Shown one piece after another: positions 1 through 11,601 of a stretch of DNA of 64,000 nucleotides. The notes under the pieces are model-generated. The model made no database searches. It was not told where the DNA came from and saw only the letters and a program-made list of their open reading frames with translations. The stretch spans positions 119,426,226-119,490,225 of the forward strand of contig NC_088780.1 in the NCBI RefSeq assembly GCF_958450345.1. The letters run 5' to 3'. This stretch comes from Calliphora vicina (lineage: Eukaryota; Arthropoda; Insecta; Diptera; Calliphoridae). The position numbers were made by a program, and so were the translations under genes. Each line of letters begins with the position of its first letter. Positions within the stretch are counted from its first letter, which is position 1.

Positions 1-142
1 TGGGATATTAATGATCTATAGCGAATCATTCAAGTATTTCACAATGACACAGTTTTTCTAAGTTGTCGGTTTAAGACTGTCTCTTAGGCTTATTATATTC
101 AATACCTGTAGATGTAGAAATAAATATCATAAACATATATAT

Positions 143-1535
143 TAGGGTATTCGAATTATTCGATTTTTTTCTTGTTCGAATAAAACGAATAATTCGAATA
201 AGAGATTTTAACCTGTTCGAATAATTCGATCACACGTTTAAAATTAATCGAATTATTCGAATAATTTATATTTTTAATTAAAGAAAAACAAAAAATAACT
301 TTAAAGTTAACAATTCAAGTATTGATAAAGTTAAAATCATTCGAAAACAAAGTCCATCATTCAATTTTCAACAGAAATATTCTGATCAGATTAACTCCCG
401 AACAATCTACAAAACAATTGACTAGCAAACCCTTTAGTTTCTGTTTTGGAGCTATGCTTTAAAAAATTTGAGCTAGTTGGACATGATCCTGAATTCAAAT
501 ACAATATAAACGTATTAAGAACTTTTTTATGTCGATCATTAATTCGGGTTTTAAATTGAGTAACTAATTCTTTAGTAAATTAATTATTCACTATTTCTAA
601 ATTATTTATAACAAATTGTATTATACATCAAGCTCTATCAACGTTGCCGAATCTTTGCTTAATAAAGTGGTCTTGGGGAATTACACAATAAAGGGAAAGG
701 GTTTGATATCACTGGCAGTGAACTTGGCTAATTTGAAGTGAGACAGTGCATGATTGACGCATTTACAAATACGCAAAAAGTTTATTACAATGTTAGACAA
801 AGATGTTCAACGATGTTCAAAATCATGTATAAGACGAACTCCATGCTTTTCATGTAACAAAACGATAGATTGCAATATTTGTGTTTATCATTCGATTTAT
901 TAAATATTTTGCAACACTTACGTACGCGGTTAATAACATCACATAAATATATTTTAAGATCATGGCCTTCATCTATTTCAATGAAATCATTATAAATGTC
1001 ATCCTCAATATTACTTTCGATGACCGTTTCAACATCACATTCTCCTCACATTCAACTCCACTTTAATCTAAGTTAAAATTTTGATTATTAATTGCGATTC
1101 TTCAAATATTTCGCCAGCTAAATAAGAAATATTTTATTCCGTAGCTTTTATTTTCATTGGTTCAAGTCCTAAGTTAAAAATTTTGAAAGATTTGTTTTTA
1201 GAATTGTAACTTGGAGTAATATTTATATATTTATAGAAGGAGCTATCGGAACACTCATCTACAGTGATCGAAAGTCCCTTTGTCTTTAGTTATTTGTCGA
1301 ATTTCAGAAACAATACAATTTTTGTTAGTCATTATTACTTATTTAAATTTGAAATTATGAAAAATTTTAAGCAATTTAATAAATTTTAATATATATGAAC
1401 ATTTATTCGATTATTCTACATAAAATTGTTCGAATTATTCGTTATTCGAAAATGGCCATTTTTAAATTGTTCGAATAATTATTCGTAAGAAATTATTCGA
1501 TTAATCAAACGATAATTAGTCGAATGAATACCCTA
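143..1535 (-). mobile_element. hAT-like DNA transposon, copy 1 (decayed)
   Basis: The element starts TAGGGTATTCG and ends CGAATGAATACCCTA, so the outer ten bases (TAGGGTATTC) are inverted. Both ends are rich in the motif TTCGAATTATTCG. The flanks carry an 8-bp direct repeat ATATATAT at 135-142 and 1536-1543, which fits the 8-bp target duplication of hAT elements, although this AT repeat alone would be weak evidence. A second copy at 33209-34763 has the same ends and interior and a better duplication. The interior carries transposase remnants on the minus strand. Class assignment is inference from ends, duplication size and the remnant protein. Confidence 0.75.
370..1060 (-). pseudogene. hAT transposase remnant (copy 1)
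   Basis: Minus-strand translation in shifting frames gives hAT-like stretches: DVINRVRKCCKIFNKSN near 900-960, CVNHALSHFKLAKF near 720-770, TQFKTRINDRHKKVLNTF near 510-560, and ASQLFCRLFGS near 395-430. The same words recur in copy 2, where TQFKPRINERHKKVLNTF is seen. Several stops and frame changes separate the blocks, so no functional enzyme can be made. The order and spacing resemble the middle and C-terminal parts of hAT transposases. The N-terminal BED finger and a clear dimerisation domain are not visible. Family assignment rests on pattern memory plus the element ends. Confidence 0.6.
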
Positions 1536-1739
1536 ATATATATATTGATCATTTTATATTGTTGCTCAATTTAAGTAAAAATAAATTCGGAATAGTGTTA
1601 CTTAATCCATTGGAAATATATGTTGGAGATTTTACTGAAATCAGGAAAGGTTAATTATCAAATATACAAATTTTTATCCCCAAAATCGTTAGAGTTCAAC
1701 TTGCAGGTACCTCAACATTGTATGAGTATTGACCTAAAA

Positions 1740-2014
1740 ATTGTTTATTTGACTTATAGTTCCTTATATATTTTTAATCAAATCCTAAAATTTGTAGAAT
1801 TTGTTTTATACGAGTTTTATATGAATATTAATAATTTTACCAAATTCCATTACGATCGGTCCATAGATCCCATATAAGACCCATTAAGAAAATCAGTTTA
1901 TCGTTCATAACTGACTTAACAACATTAATACCGCGATGAAATTAAACGAGTTTTATATGAATCTTAATCATTTTTTCGAACTTTATGAAAATCGGTCCAT
2001 AATTGATTTAGACA
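1740..2014 (+). repeat. Old INE-1-like element fragments
   Basis: Two diverged stretches contain 'acgatcggtccatagatccc' and 'aaaatcggtccataattgat', the middle of the INE-1-like family annotated at 8400, 29465 and 45742. Neither terminal hairpin is preserved. The open frame at 1620-1877 overlaps this repeat and is not considered a gene. Confidence 0.5.
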
Positions 2015-2022
2015 CCTAAAAG

Positions 2023-2204
2023 CATAGGGTAACATAGAGACGAGACGGAATTGTCAAAAACCTAAGTCTGTTGTCAAAAACCTATCTCTTGCAACAACAA
2101 AATACATGCTAGACAATGTATTTTGTTGTTGTATCAGAAATATTATTTGTTGTATTTTTGTTTGACAAATCGGAGTGTCTCGTCTCTATGTATAATTCTC
2201 TATG
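2023..2204. mobile_element. MITE with 8-bp target duplication (CATAGAG family)
   Basis: A 182-bp element begins CATAGGG..ACATAGAGACGAGAC and ends with the inverse, GTCTCGTCTCTATGT..CTCTATG. It is flanked by a perfect 8-bp direct repeat CCTAAAAG at 2015-2022 and 2205-2212. The interior contains direct copies of 'TTGTCAAAAACCTA' and an inverted TTTTGTTGTTG pair. A relative at 56354-56541 has its own perfect 8-bp duplication, so both boundary sets support each other. Eight-bp duplications suit hAT-type mobilisation, but no coding sequence remains to prove it. Confidence 0.8.
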
Positions 2205-2569
2205 CCTAAAAGTCTGAAGTAGATCCATTCGGTCCATTAGTGAAGGCTATTTTCGAATTTTCCCATATACAATTTCCCCATTTTCAACATTTGAAATTTT
2301 GTATGTAGGCACCTCTTCCGATGTGTAAATCCACTAAGAAGGGTTTTTTAAAATTCGAATTTTAAGGGGTTAAAAACGGATAAAATCAGTATCTAGATCT
2401 TGTGAACTAATAAACCTAGCATCAAAATTTCAACTTAATACGTGGACAGTAGTTTGGTACATTTTGATTTTTGTACTTTTAAGGGGATAATACGTACGAA
2501 ACCCGAGTTTTGCTACTTATTTGTATGAAATTATATTTAAATAGAATTGTAAAAAATGGGGAACATTTT

Positions 2570-3190
2570 TTTATTATAACGCTTCTGCTGAATTTCGCCT
2601 AATTCGTATGATATAATCGGAAGTGCTTATTCTGACAAATGACCATTTGGCAAGATGGCTTGCTTTATTACAGTACCGCCATGAATAAGAATGAGAGTGC
2701 CAATTGTAGAGTGCATATTCTTAAAATTTGTAAATATTAATGCGATATCCGCTAGTTATTGCTTCCAATATTATATTCAGGAGTTTGAATAATTCTTCAA
2801 TTATGCCAGGGATTTTAGAAACAGTTTCTGGGTCCGAAAAAAATCTCCTTGATGTGTTGCCATCATTATAGCTCTCATGTCCTGGTTTTCGAACATCTAC
2901 TTGTTCTAAAATTAGTTTTGGGTGATTTTATTTCTTTCTTTCTTTAAGAAGTAATTTTTCTTCTTCGATCCATGATCTTCACTGTTGAATTTTCAATTCA
3001 TATGAAAGATGAAGTATCGATTCTAAAAATCGTATGCATGCGTGTAAAGTTGATAATAAAAAATTCAAAGCGTCAGGGCTTATACGAACATTATTCTGCA
3101 ATGTGCTTTGGACGTTTGACCACAAATCTATCATCTCATTGTGGATTTTGTGTCCGTTGCAGGATTGCAGACTCGATCTGAATAGCATCG
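2570..3190 (-). pseudogene. Arthropod repeat-encoded protein, C-terminal remnant
   Basis: Reading the minus strand from about 3190 downward gives IDLWSNVQSTLQNN, then RISPDALNFLLSTLHACI, RSWIEEEKLLLKERK, YNDGNTSRRFFSDPETVSKI, EELFKLLNIILEAITSGYRI and ILIHGGTVIKQAILPNGHLS, with frame changes and stops between. I recall this word order (RISPDALNF, NDGNTARRFF, KILIHG, LPIGQLSEEA) from a multi-copy family of uncharacterised arthropod proteins that appear to be encoded by mobile DNA. The N-terminal half is missing and no element termini were found. Catalytic function and class are unknown to me. Confidence 0.55.
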
Positions 3191-3429
3191 AGTGTTTTAT
3201 TTTTGCAAAACTTCCATTACATGGTACCTAGCTTATCTCAAACAATTGTATTTGTTTTGTAATGTGTCCTATTCCCTCTTTAGTGAAGTCTGTAGTTTCG
3301 TGCACAAAACGGATGAGATTGATAAAGACGTATAGAAAAATTGTATTTTGAGCAAAAACATAACAAGGTGAAGTTTTAAAAAATCGACAAAAACAATAAT
3401 TTTTGCCTTTTTGGCCAGGTTTTCTGGTT

Positions 3430-3490
3430 AAATGCCTTACCCAACTAACACGAAGTCTGGTTACATGTTTGCTAATAGTTATACTGACAG
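3430..3490 (+). repeat. Solo end of the AACACGAAGTCTGGTTA element
   Basis: The string 'AACACGAAGTCTGGTTA' followed by GCTAATAGTTATA matches the left end of the PIF/Harbinger-like element at 60758-61518. No partner end is visible nearby. Confidence 0.5.
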
Positions 3491-3894
3491 TTTTCACACA
3501 AAAATAATTTTAAAATTTGTCTCTTTGTAAAATCATTTCAGAGCCGTTATAGCACTGCTTAGTATCACCCGTTTTAAATCAAATTTCCAACTTTATATTT
3601 TTACACCGATTCGATATTCTAAAAGAGTAAGAGTATTTTATATACTTAACTTTTGCCTTATGTTACATAGGTTGACTTTAGGTTTTTATAAGAATTTTGT
3701 TTGATCGCATTAGATGCCGAAATTCGTCTAATGGGCATTATCTTGAATAATAGTCCACTACCTGTACATCCATATAAACCTAAATTTCAACAGTATTGAA
3801 AATCCCAGTTATCTCTCTGGTATAAAGTTATCCTTGTCTCAATGGATCCTTGTCTCGATATTATTAGGAACTACAATAACAATGAGAGATCAGT

Positions 3895-3990
3895 TCTTCC
3901 GATTCATCGATCGAAACAAATACTAGTCGGACGGGGCAAGGTCTGGACTCTAAAGCGGGTGAAGTGAAACTTTCCAACCAATTCATTCTA
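3895..3990 (-). pseudogene. mariner transposase C-terminal fragment
   Basis: The minus strand encodes words equivalent to SPDLAPSDxYLFRSM, the sequence around the third catalytic aspartate of mariner DD34D transposases, preceded by a GWKVSLHP-like stretch. A stop replaces one residue. Only about 30 codons remain. It resembles the fragments at 11602 and 45060, so one mariner lineage has probably left several dead pieces here. Confidence 0.6.
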
Positions 3991-4326
3991 AATACTTTTG
4001 ATCAGGTATTGTAACATGTGACCGAGTATTGTAATTATGAACATTACAGTTTCATGTCTGGCAGCATATTATGGGCGTTTTTCGGCCAATTCTCCCTGTT
4101 ATTTTCTGGCGAGATTTAAGCAGCCATAATAGATAAGATTGTTTTGTTTGAAACACGACAAACATTTTTTAAACTATCATAACAAATTAGGATATTATGA
4201 CCTAATAGCAGACCGTTTGAATCCGCCAAATATAATTAATAAATCCATCGATTTATTAGAAGATCAATTCTAATTCTAAAACTGTTTAATTGTTAGTATA
4301 ATTTAAGAAATTTAATCTGCGAGACA

Positions 4327-4527
4327 CTAATTGCTGGTAACTCTGTTGTGTAATTTCTGGGCATTAAGCGTTCGGCGCAGGTCTCTGCTAGTTGGTGACG
4401 ATAACACAATAAACATAGCAAAAAGAGTAGTATTTTGTAGGACATTTTTTGCTTGAAAGGCAATAACAACATTTTTAAACCATTGTGAAATTTTAGGACA
4501 ATATGACATGTGACTTGACCAATAGTT
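4327..4527 (-). mobile_element. MITE GGTCAATTCAC family, truncated
   Basis: The minus strand reads TTGGTCAAGTCACATGTCAT and then a long match to the element at 62528-62773, including TTTCAAGCAAAAAATGTCCT and GACCTGCGCCGAA. The end near 4320 is lost; a related piece with AGGATATTATGAC lies at 4180-4210. The 102-codon open frame across this stretch is therefore repeat sequence. Confidence 0.6.
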
Positions 4528-5159
4528 AATCATGTTATGTTTCTTAACAAAAATATAAATGCATATTTTTTTAAAGTTTAGGTAATATTTTGCACGTTTT
4601 CCAGTAATAAAATTTCGAATTTTGAAATTTACCATTGATATATGTTTATTGGTGGTGGGTATATACGATTTGGCTCTTTTACTTGTTTAAATTTTCACGA
4701 TTTAGAAATATATAAATGTAACATTTTTTGTCTTCATAAAAACGGTAGCTCCCTTATCAGTAATCATCTAATGTAACAGTAACGCAGAGGAAACACTTTT
4801 AGTGCAGCTCTTTGGTCTATTACAATTCTACGTCTATTTCTGACATTTTACCTTTTTTCTCATTTTGTTGTTGTCATTGTAGCTGCTGTTATTGTTGCTG
4901 CCTTAGTTAGCTGTTATGTGTTATTTTTAGTTTCTTTATTTGTTTGGTGACTGTGTGAAAGCAGAAACAAAAGAATTAATAAAAAAGGGTAAAGTTTTTA
5001 CAATGTTTTATTGACTTAATTTATTTAAAATCAAGCTAAAGAGCATTTTGCCACACAGTCTACAGAATACGACAATCAAGTTGAAAGTTGAAAAGGCCAA
5101 TACGCCCCAACAGCTTTGAAAGTTGTCAATGTATCACTTAGAGACAGTAAATGTCATTA
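4528..5159. other. Unassigned AT-rich sequence
   Basis: No supported gene, terminal repeat or duplication was seen. A short 'ttgttgttgtcattgtagctgctgttattgttgctgcc' style trinucleotide-rich patch lies near 4865-4905. Confidence 0.4.
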
Positions 5160-6165
5160 AGGTATTAACTTGTTTGGCTCCAATTTATATATTTTTGGTC
5201 ATTTGACACGTATGTGCTCTTTGTATTGCAGAGAGAAGTTCATTGATTTTTTTATACATCCAAGCTAATCCAGCGTGAAGTCAATTGTCACTTACGTGTC
5301 CCTAAGTAATGTAGAGTGTAGTAAATTTTAAAGTTTATTTTGTACTGCACTTTCTGTTAGTAATTCGTTTCATAAAAATTGTGTTGATATAATTCTCATA
5401 CGGTTTATTTTCTTTTTACTTAAGTATACTTACATCCCAGGTAATCAAGCGTGAAGTCAATTGCCACTTTAGTGTCTCTAAATAAATAATGTAAAATTAC
5501 TGCAAAATAAGAAGATTTATAGGTTTTGTGTAAAAAAAGCGAAATGTCCCGTGCGACAGTGATTAAAATTAAAGTATAACTAATTTTTAAGTACAATCAA
5601 AAGCATTTTAAAGAGACATCAATACACAACATTCTAAAATTTGTCACATTGAAATATTGACTCAAATGACTTCTGTTTTTGTCCCGTGCGAATGTCTCTG
5701 TTTTTGCAATTATCTTGAAAATGGAAACTTGCCCAAAATTAAACTTAGCACCAATTATAGGGCTAATTAAGACCTATAAATTAAGCCTTTAGTGAAAATA
5801 AAAATCCGATTTATTTTGACTTTTATTCGACATAATGTAATTGCCCATATGTATTTTTAACTGACTTTTTGATGTCAAATAGCTTCCGCTTAGCACCTGT
5901 ATACAAAAATAAGTAGCTACGTAGAAAATCAAGTAACCAGAAATCAAGTAGATTGTAAGGTCTATGTAACCGGTATGTGAATCCAATACATTGACTTCTT
6001 CAGACAAGTTATTAGACAGTCTATTTGTAATCTGTGTAGGGTCTGACTGACCTCCTTCCTAGGACACGCTCATGTTAAAATAACTAGTCACATAACAAAT
6101 TATGTGGTCACCCTAAATGATAGGTAACATCATCAGTTCGGGACAATCACCCAGAACTGCTGGGC
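5160..6165 (+). repeat. Dispersed repeat cluster (AACTGCTGGG family)
   Basis: This stretch shares 'GTCATTTGACACGTATGTGC', 'GTGTTGATATAATTC' and related segments with the reverse strand of 62820-63060. It also holds two copies of 'aatc(c/a)agcgtgaagtcaattg' about 180 bp apart (near 5267 and 5445). The right part ends CACCCAGAACTGCTGGG, matching ends at 22290 and 39897. It looks like nested or partly duplicated copies of one non-coding element. I could not fix both ends. Confidence 0.5.
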
Positions 6166-6169
6166 CAAC

Positions 6170-7100
6170 TCTGGTACAGTGGAAAAATACAGTTTTCTAG
6201 GGGTTTCTACTAAAAATATAAAGTACGTGAATATGTATGTGTGTGATTGTATGTATTCGTGAGAGAGTAAGTGTGTCTGTATTACAGTTATAAAGTTTGA
6301 ATGTCCATTATGGTAGAAATGTACAAAAACAAATCCCTGGTTCTGGAAACTTATGACTGACTTCGACATTTGTTGTTAATGGTTGGCACATTGACGCCAC
6401 ACATACATACATCTTTATAAATAAAAGTCAATTGTTTCACTGGTTGTTGGTGTAGCAAGGAAAAGGATAATTTGTTCTTAGAGTTTAGCAACAACCAACA
6501 AAAAAAAAAAACTAAAATGTCTCGTATTTATAAATGAATTTAAAAAGTTTTTTCTGGTGTTTTATGGTTGATGGTGGTGGTGCCCAGTTAAAATGTTAAT
6601 TTCATTATGAAAAGAAAAAGTTTGTACAATTTAATAAATATTCTTTTCTACATTTAATTTTTTTTATTTTATTATTGTATATGAGGAAAATAAAACATTT
6701 TTTACAATGATTGAAACTGTATTCAGATGGATTGAATTTATTTTGGTTTCGAAATGAAAAAAAATCATTGACATATATATATCGGTAGACCATAGAAAAA
6801 TATCTATGAATCCGAAATTAAGACACTGTAGTGTAATAATTGTCAAAATAAACTATGTAGTTTTGATAAATAAACTATTGGTCGTTACGGAAAGGCTGAT
6901 TATTTTTGTCATTAAAATGAATCATTTCTCGAATCGACTACGTGTCATTTGATTTTTATTACATTTGATTTTTTATTACATTTGCGCTACGATAATTTTT
7001 TTAGGCCAATAATCTCTTACTCTGAGAAAATTCATTTATATCATATAAAAAAGTATTCCAATATATTTTTTTGGAATCAGTTGGAGACAATGTATAGATA
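6170..7100. other. Unassigned AT-rich sequence
   Basis: There is no supported gene. The open frames at 6133, 6605 and 6664 are made of AT-rich low-complexity sequence with no recognisable motif. A TATG/TGTG-rich patch lies near 6230-6280. Confidence 0.4.
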
Positions 7101-7286
7101 AATTTCCGATGATTCGAAGTTATATCGAAAATGAATAATTTTTTCGTAAAATTTTATCGATATCGACTTCGATATAATGTCGAGAATGTGCGTGTTTTCC
7201 TAAGTAGAGTGCAGAGCGATAAAGAGTCGAAAATCGTTTATTATTATGATTCTAATTTTTATCGATATGCTATACCTTTTTCGGTA

Positions 7287-7550
7287 TTAAAAATGTTCTA
7301 TAATGAATCGATTTCGATTAAATATATGAACAATTTCGTATACTTTATACCATCGAGCAATTTCTTCTTGAAATAATGCATATTCAATACCCTTATTATT
7401 AGCCAATAATGTTGCGTTAGATGTGTTTTCATTTTCAAATGCAATAAGCTCTGCACATATTTCTGATGTTTGCTGATTTTGAAGATTCGAATTGTCAAAA
7501 ACAACATCAATAATTGGCTGCGCTTTTCTTTTAAGGCGTCTTCGATCCAT
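7287..7550 (-). CDS. Hypothetical ORF or exon, unrecognised
   Basis: A minus-strand open frame starts at a true ATG at 7550, in the context CGAAAAATG, which suits fly initiation. The first 70 or so residues are mixed and fairly hydrophilic: a basic start MDRRRLKRKAQP, then acidic and polar stretches (ICAELIAFENENTS). That is less low-complexity than the other chance frames here. After about residue 70 the sequence (VHIFNRNRFIIEHF) overlaps TCGAT-rich repeat DNA, so a coding region might end earlier at a splice site such as the GT in 'gatggtataaag'. No domain is recognised. It could be an exon, a transposon remnant or chance. Confidence 0.25.
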   Translation of the reverse strand: MDRRRLKRKAQPIIDVVFDNSNLQNQQTSEICAELIAFENENTSNATLLANNKGIEYALFQEEIARWYKVYEIVHIFNRNRFIIEHF

Positions 7551-7603
7551 TTTTCGTGTTAAACTATATTTTTATGAATATGTTATTGATAGGATAAGAA
7601 ATA

Positions 7604-7671
7604 AAATTTTTTTTTTCACAAATTGACAAAATATGTATGTATATGAATTTGTCAATTTGCGAAAAAAAATA
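7604..7671. repeat. Short inverted repeat (hairpin)
   Basis: TTTTTTTCACAAATTGACAAA and TTTGTCAATTTGCGAAAAAAA are inverted around a short TATGTATGTATATG loop. The arms are about 21 bp with one or two mismatches. Confidence 0.6.
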
Positions 7672-8399
7672 AAATTTGACATTAAAGAAAAACTCGAACA
7701 TTATTCGCCATTTCTATAAAATATTAAAATACGATATTCTAAAAAATGTAGATTGGATAGAGCATCATAATGAATTCATATTTTCGATTTTAATTCGAAA
7801 TAAGTTCGATAAAAAGAACTGACTCGAAATGTTGCATACTGAGCTACTCGTAGATAAAGGGTGGGGAAAATTGTTTAACAGCTTCAGTTTTATTGATACC
7901 AGTGCAATGTAAATTATAAATATGGGAATTAATAATGGAATATGATGACGGGTGAGTATATAGCCATAGCAAGTCGGTAGGCGTCCGCTTTTTTACTAAA
8001 TTTGGAACCATATTTTGCAAAATGCTTCGCTTATATCGTCAGTGCATATTTGTGGTTCTTCTTTCAAATGGCCAATTGACATCCCCAAATCGATAAACTA
8101 CGAGACCGGGAAATTTTTCATGCAACAACTGCATTGTTGCTGAAACCAAAGATCACTGATTTCAAGATAACTTTGTTTACACAACCAAATATTTTAAAAT
8201 TGAAATATGAGTTGTGATCCATGGTTTAAGTTTCCTTCTTCTACTAAATAAGTGTCAAAGAACGACAGCTCAATTCTGGACATTTCAACATTTGTCAGCC
8301 AATTTACTTCCTAACCTCAAATTTACCCATACTTTAGCAGACATGTTAAAAAAACTGTCATATATGAAGGGGAAATTGTCCACCTTTCCCGCCGATAAT

Positions 8400-9087
8400 T
8401 ATACCCTACACCACCATAGTGGGGAGGGTATAATGCGTTTGTGCAGATGTGTGTAACGCCCAAAAATATTGGTCTAACACCCACCTTAAAGTATACCGAT
8501 CGACTTAGAATCACTTTTTGAGTCGATTAAACGATGTCCGTCCGTCTGGTTGGCTGTCCATGTAAACATTGTGCGCAGAGTACATGTCGCAATTTTGAAG
8601 ATATTTCGATAACATTTGGTACATATAATTTTTTTGACCCAAGGACGAAGCCTATTGAAACTGGCTGAAATCGGTACATTATTTCACATAGCCCCCATAC
8701 AAATGTCCTCTCGAAATTGGAATATATATGTATCTACACATATTTCGCTCCAAATAAGTTTTATATATACAAAATTCATGCCACCAATTTTTTTTAAGAT
8801 CGGTCCATAATTAGTCATAGCTCCCATATAGACCCGCATCCGAAAATCACTTTAACGTGCTTAAATCACTTAAAAATGGTGGTATATACACAAAATTCAA
8901 CGTAAATAACTTTCATATAGACATAAATCACACGACCTAATTTTATGGTGATCGGTCCATAATTGGTCATAGCTCCCATATAAGGCCCACTTCCGAAAAT
9001 CACTCACGAATATAAATTATTGATATTTTAAAAGAAAAATATTTTTACTCATTTACTTGGTGTAGGGTATTATATGGTCGGGCTTGC
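8400..9087 (+). mobile_element. INE-1/DINE-1-like Helentron-type element (+ copy)
   Basis: It begins with a hairpin TATACCCTACACCACC/ATAGTGGGGAGGGTATA, contains GAGTCGATTAAACGATGTCC followed by GTCCGTC repeats, and approaches its 3' end with GGTGTAGGGTATTATATGGT. The same architecture defines Drosophila INE-1: a TATACCC..GGGTATA start, a GTCGATCTGGCCATGTCCGT-type segment, a 3' hairpin and a TTGTTTT end. It is non-coding. The 3' hairpin is truncated after GGTCGGGCTTGC. It sits head to head with the reverse copy at 9108. Confidence 0.75.
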
Positions 9088-9107
9088 TATATTGGGATTT
9101 TCGGAAT

Positions 9108-9433
9108 AAAAAACAAGTAAGAAAGTATGGTCGGTCAAGCCCGACCATATAATACCCTACACCATGTAGATGAGTGAAATCTAATCGTTTCGTTTTCTCT
9201 CTTTGTCACTTGAAAAGTTTTTGTTTTGTTTTTGCTCATGTACAATATAATATAAAAATTTTGATTTGTTTTGTACATTTTGCAAACGTTTGTGAAATGT
9301 TTTGTTTGTTTTCATACTCTGATTCTAAGTCAATCGCTATACTTTAAGGTGGGTGTTAGACCAATATTTTTGGGCGTTACACACATCTGCACAAACGCAT
9401 TATACCCTCCCCACTATGGTGGTGTAGGGTATA
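9108..9433 (-). mobile_element. INE-1-like element, internally deleted (- copy)
   Basis: This reverse copy runs from AAAACAAGTAAGAAAGTATG (the 3' end of the family), through the hairpin GGTCGGTCAAGCCCGACC, to TGGTGGTGTAGGGTATA (the 5' end). The middle, about 9170-9320, is replaced by unrelated AT-rich sequence, giving about 330 bp instead of about 700. With the 8400 copy it forms a tail-to-tail inverted pair. Confidence 0.75.
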
Positions 9434-10569
9434 ACAAATGCTGAATATTTAAAAAAAATCGGATGTGTAGTAAGTAGTACTAAATGTTGATTAAAAATGT
9501 ACTAATTATATCAATTGTAATGGTTGTACCGATTTGAAATTGGCGGATTTTGGGGTGAATTTAGTTTTTGGTAGCATATTTGTTAAAATTATTTCTTACT
9601 TTAAACTCCAAGTAATATGTGAAAACCCTAAATGTTATCAGATTGTGTTTAAGTTAGAATTTAGTTTTAAGATGCACAATGTCCAAAAAGCACCAAATAA
9701 GTGCATGGTGTGCGTGGTACATAGGAAATAAGAACATTCACATATGCTAGGAAGTTCTAGAAAGTCTTCTGGCACAGAGCTAAATGCGACTAAGGCTAAG
9801 AGTCGATTTACCACCCGATAAGATGGACACCATTTAACCATTAATTTGAATACCTATTGTTGGGCCTAAGGAAAAAGGCATATTCAATAAATAAAACTTA
9901 CATTCTTTATTAATTAACTTAAGTGCCACAAAATAGTCCACATTAAATCAATTCTCAAAGAAACAATCTACTGCAGTTAATAAATTATATATTTATATAT
10001 TCGCCAATTTATTTACATTATAATCAACTGCGCCACAATATAAAATAGTATGTGACATTAGTCGAACCGTTCGACTCTACACCACGTTAACTATTTTGTA
10101 ACCATGACATAGTGTTAAGATAATCTATGGTATGATAATAAGTATTTTTTCCTATTTGTGAGAACTGACACGTGTACTCGTCCTTGTATGAGTATTACGA
10201 AAAAATATAGGATGACACAAATTGGCACTAAAGAATGTTTTTTTTTTTTTTGGTTGGACCTACATATGTAGTTGGAATGAATACGAGTTAAATTAAATGC
10301 AATGCCGTAATAAACGAACTTAACCATGCAACCAAAATGAGGAGATAAAACCCAGTGAATATAATGGATTCTATGAAAATTAATCCAAAAAACGAAATCA
10401 TGTCCGGTCTCGCAAAAGATCTTCTTTACGAGTATTTAAGACTTTTTAAAGTGAGCTGATAAGATTAAATGTGATATAGATGTGGTCAGTTATAGCAAGA
10501 GACTTGTTTAACTAACCAGAAAATATAATCACAAATAAAAAAATAAATTTTTGAACTTTTAAGCTATGT
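9434..10569. other. Unassigned AT-rich sequence
   Basis: No supported gene or bounded repeat was seen. The open frames at 9534, 9638 and 10115 lack recognisable domains. Confidence 0.4.
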
Positions 10570-10823
10570 CAGGGGCCAAATCACCGCATTCGAAATCGAG
10601 TACTTTGTCATCGAAATGTAGTTAACGTTGATCACGGCAGTCGTTATCGAAACGTATTTACTCGAAGTTGTTTTTCACAACATTACACATGGTACTTTGT
10701 GCTATAAATAGTAGTAGGTAATATAAATTACGATCGACTACCGTGATCCAATACATTGCGGCCATCGAAATTTTTTTCTACACGAACGTGCACTCGATAT
10801 CGAATGCCGTGATTTGCCCCCAG
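10570..10823. mobile_element. MITE-like palindromic element
   Basis: The left end CAGGGGCCAAATCACCGCAT and the inverse of the right end CTGGGGGCAAATCACGGCAT match well and continue as TTCGAAATCGAGT versus TTCGATATCGAGT. Inner arms also pair (TTGATCACGG near 10629 with ATTACGATCGACTACCGTGATC near 10726). The arms are about 35 bp. No convincing target duplication was seen, so class is open; the CAGGGG start would suit hAT. Confidence 0.65.
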
Positions 10824-11020
10824 ATCTTACAATATTGTAAGAAAATATCTAACAACAGTGTGAACATACAATGATTGTCTCACAAGTTGTCAGAAACAGA
10901 AATGTCAGAACATTGTAAGACAATAATATTGCCAGACATCTGACAATCGTGCAAAGACTTTACGTTGCCATTATCAGATTATTGTAAGATAATTGTCAGA
11001 CACTTTTTATTGTCTGATGT

Positions 11021-11560
11021 GCAAACTAAATAAAGTTCTTATTAATAATATTTAAAAACAAAAGTGTAACAAAATTAGAAAACAAATTAAATAAATTCAA
11101 GTAAGAGAGCTATATTCGGCCGTCCCGAATCTTATTCTTAAAATTTTTTTTTTAAATAATTTTAGGTAAACAAAATTTAAATTTTTTTTTCGTAATTGTT
11201 TTTTAAGAAATTTTTTTAAATTCATTTTTTTTTTAATTTAAAAAAATTTTTTTTTGGAAAAATAATTAATGACAATAAAAATTTTTGACGAAAAAAAAAT
11301 TCGGGTTAAAAAATATTTTTTTCCGATTTTGACATCGTTGCAACGGACTTTAAAATATCGATGATTAGATATCCATATTGTCTATATTAATGACTTGGTA
11401 ATCCAGATATACATAGATCAAAAATATGCCAAAAATCAAGATTTTCCTGGTTTTTCCTTATATCTCAGTCATTTGCCGATTTTGTCTATTTTAAATAGCA
11501 ACCGAGCCGGAAGAATTCCCGACATATTGATGTATGAATCGTGTATGTAAGTTATTTAGG
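11021..11560. other. AT homopolymer-rich stretch
   Basis: Long T and A runs dominate 11130-11330. There is no gene. The 5' neighbour 10826-11020 is rich in short inverted TTGTCAGA/TCTGACAA words but has no clear boundary. Confidence 0.4.
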
Positions 11561-11601
11561 GGCTACGGAAAGTTGATTTCAACATACAGACGTACAAATT
11601 G

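Noticed and set aside
4327..4635. 102-codon open frame on the minus strand
   Set aside because: Most of it is a GGTCAATTCAC-family MITE with no protein motif.
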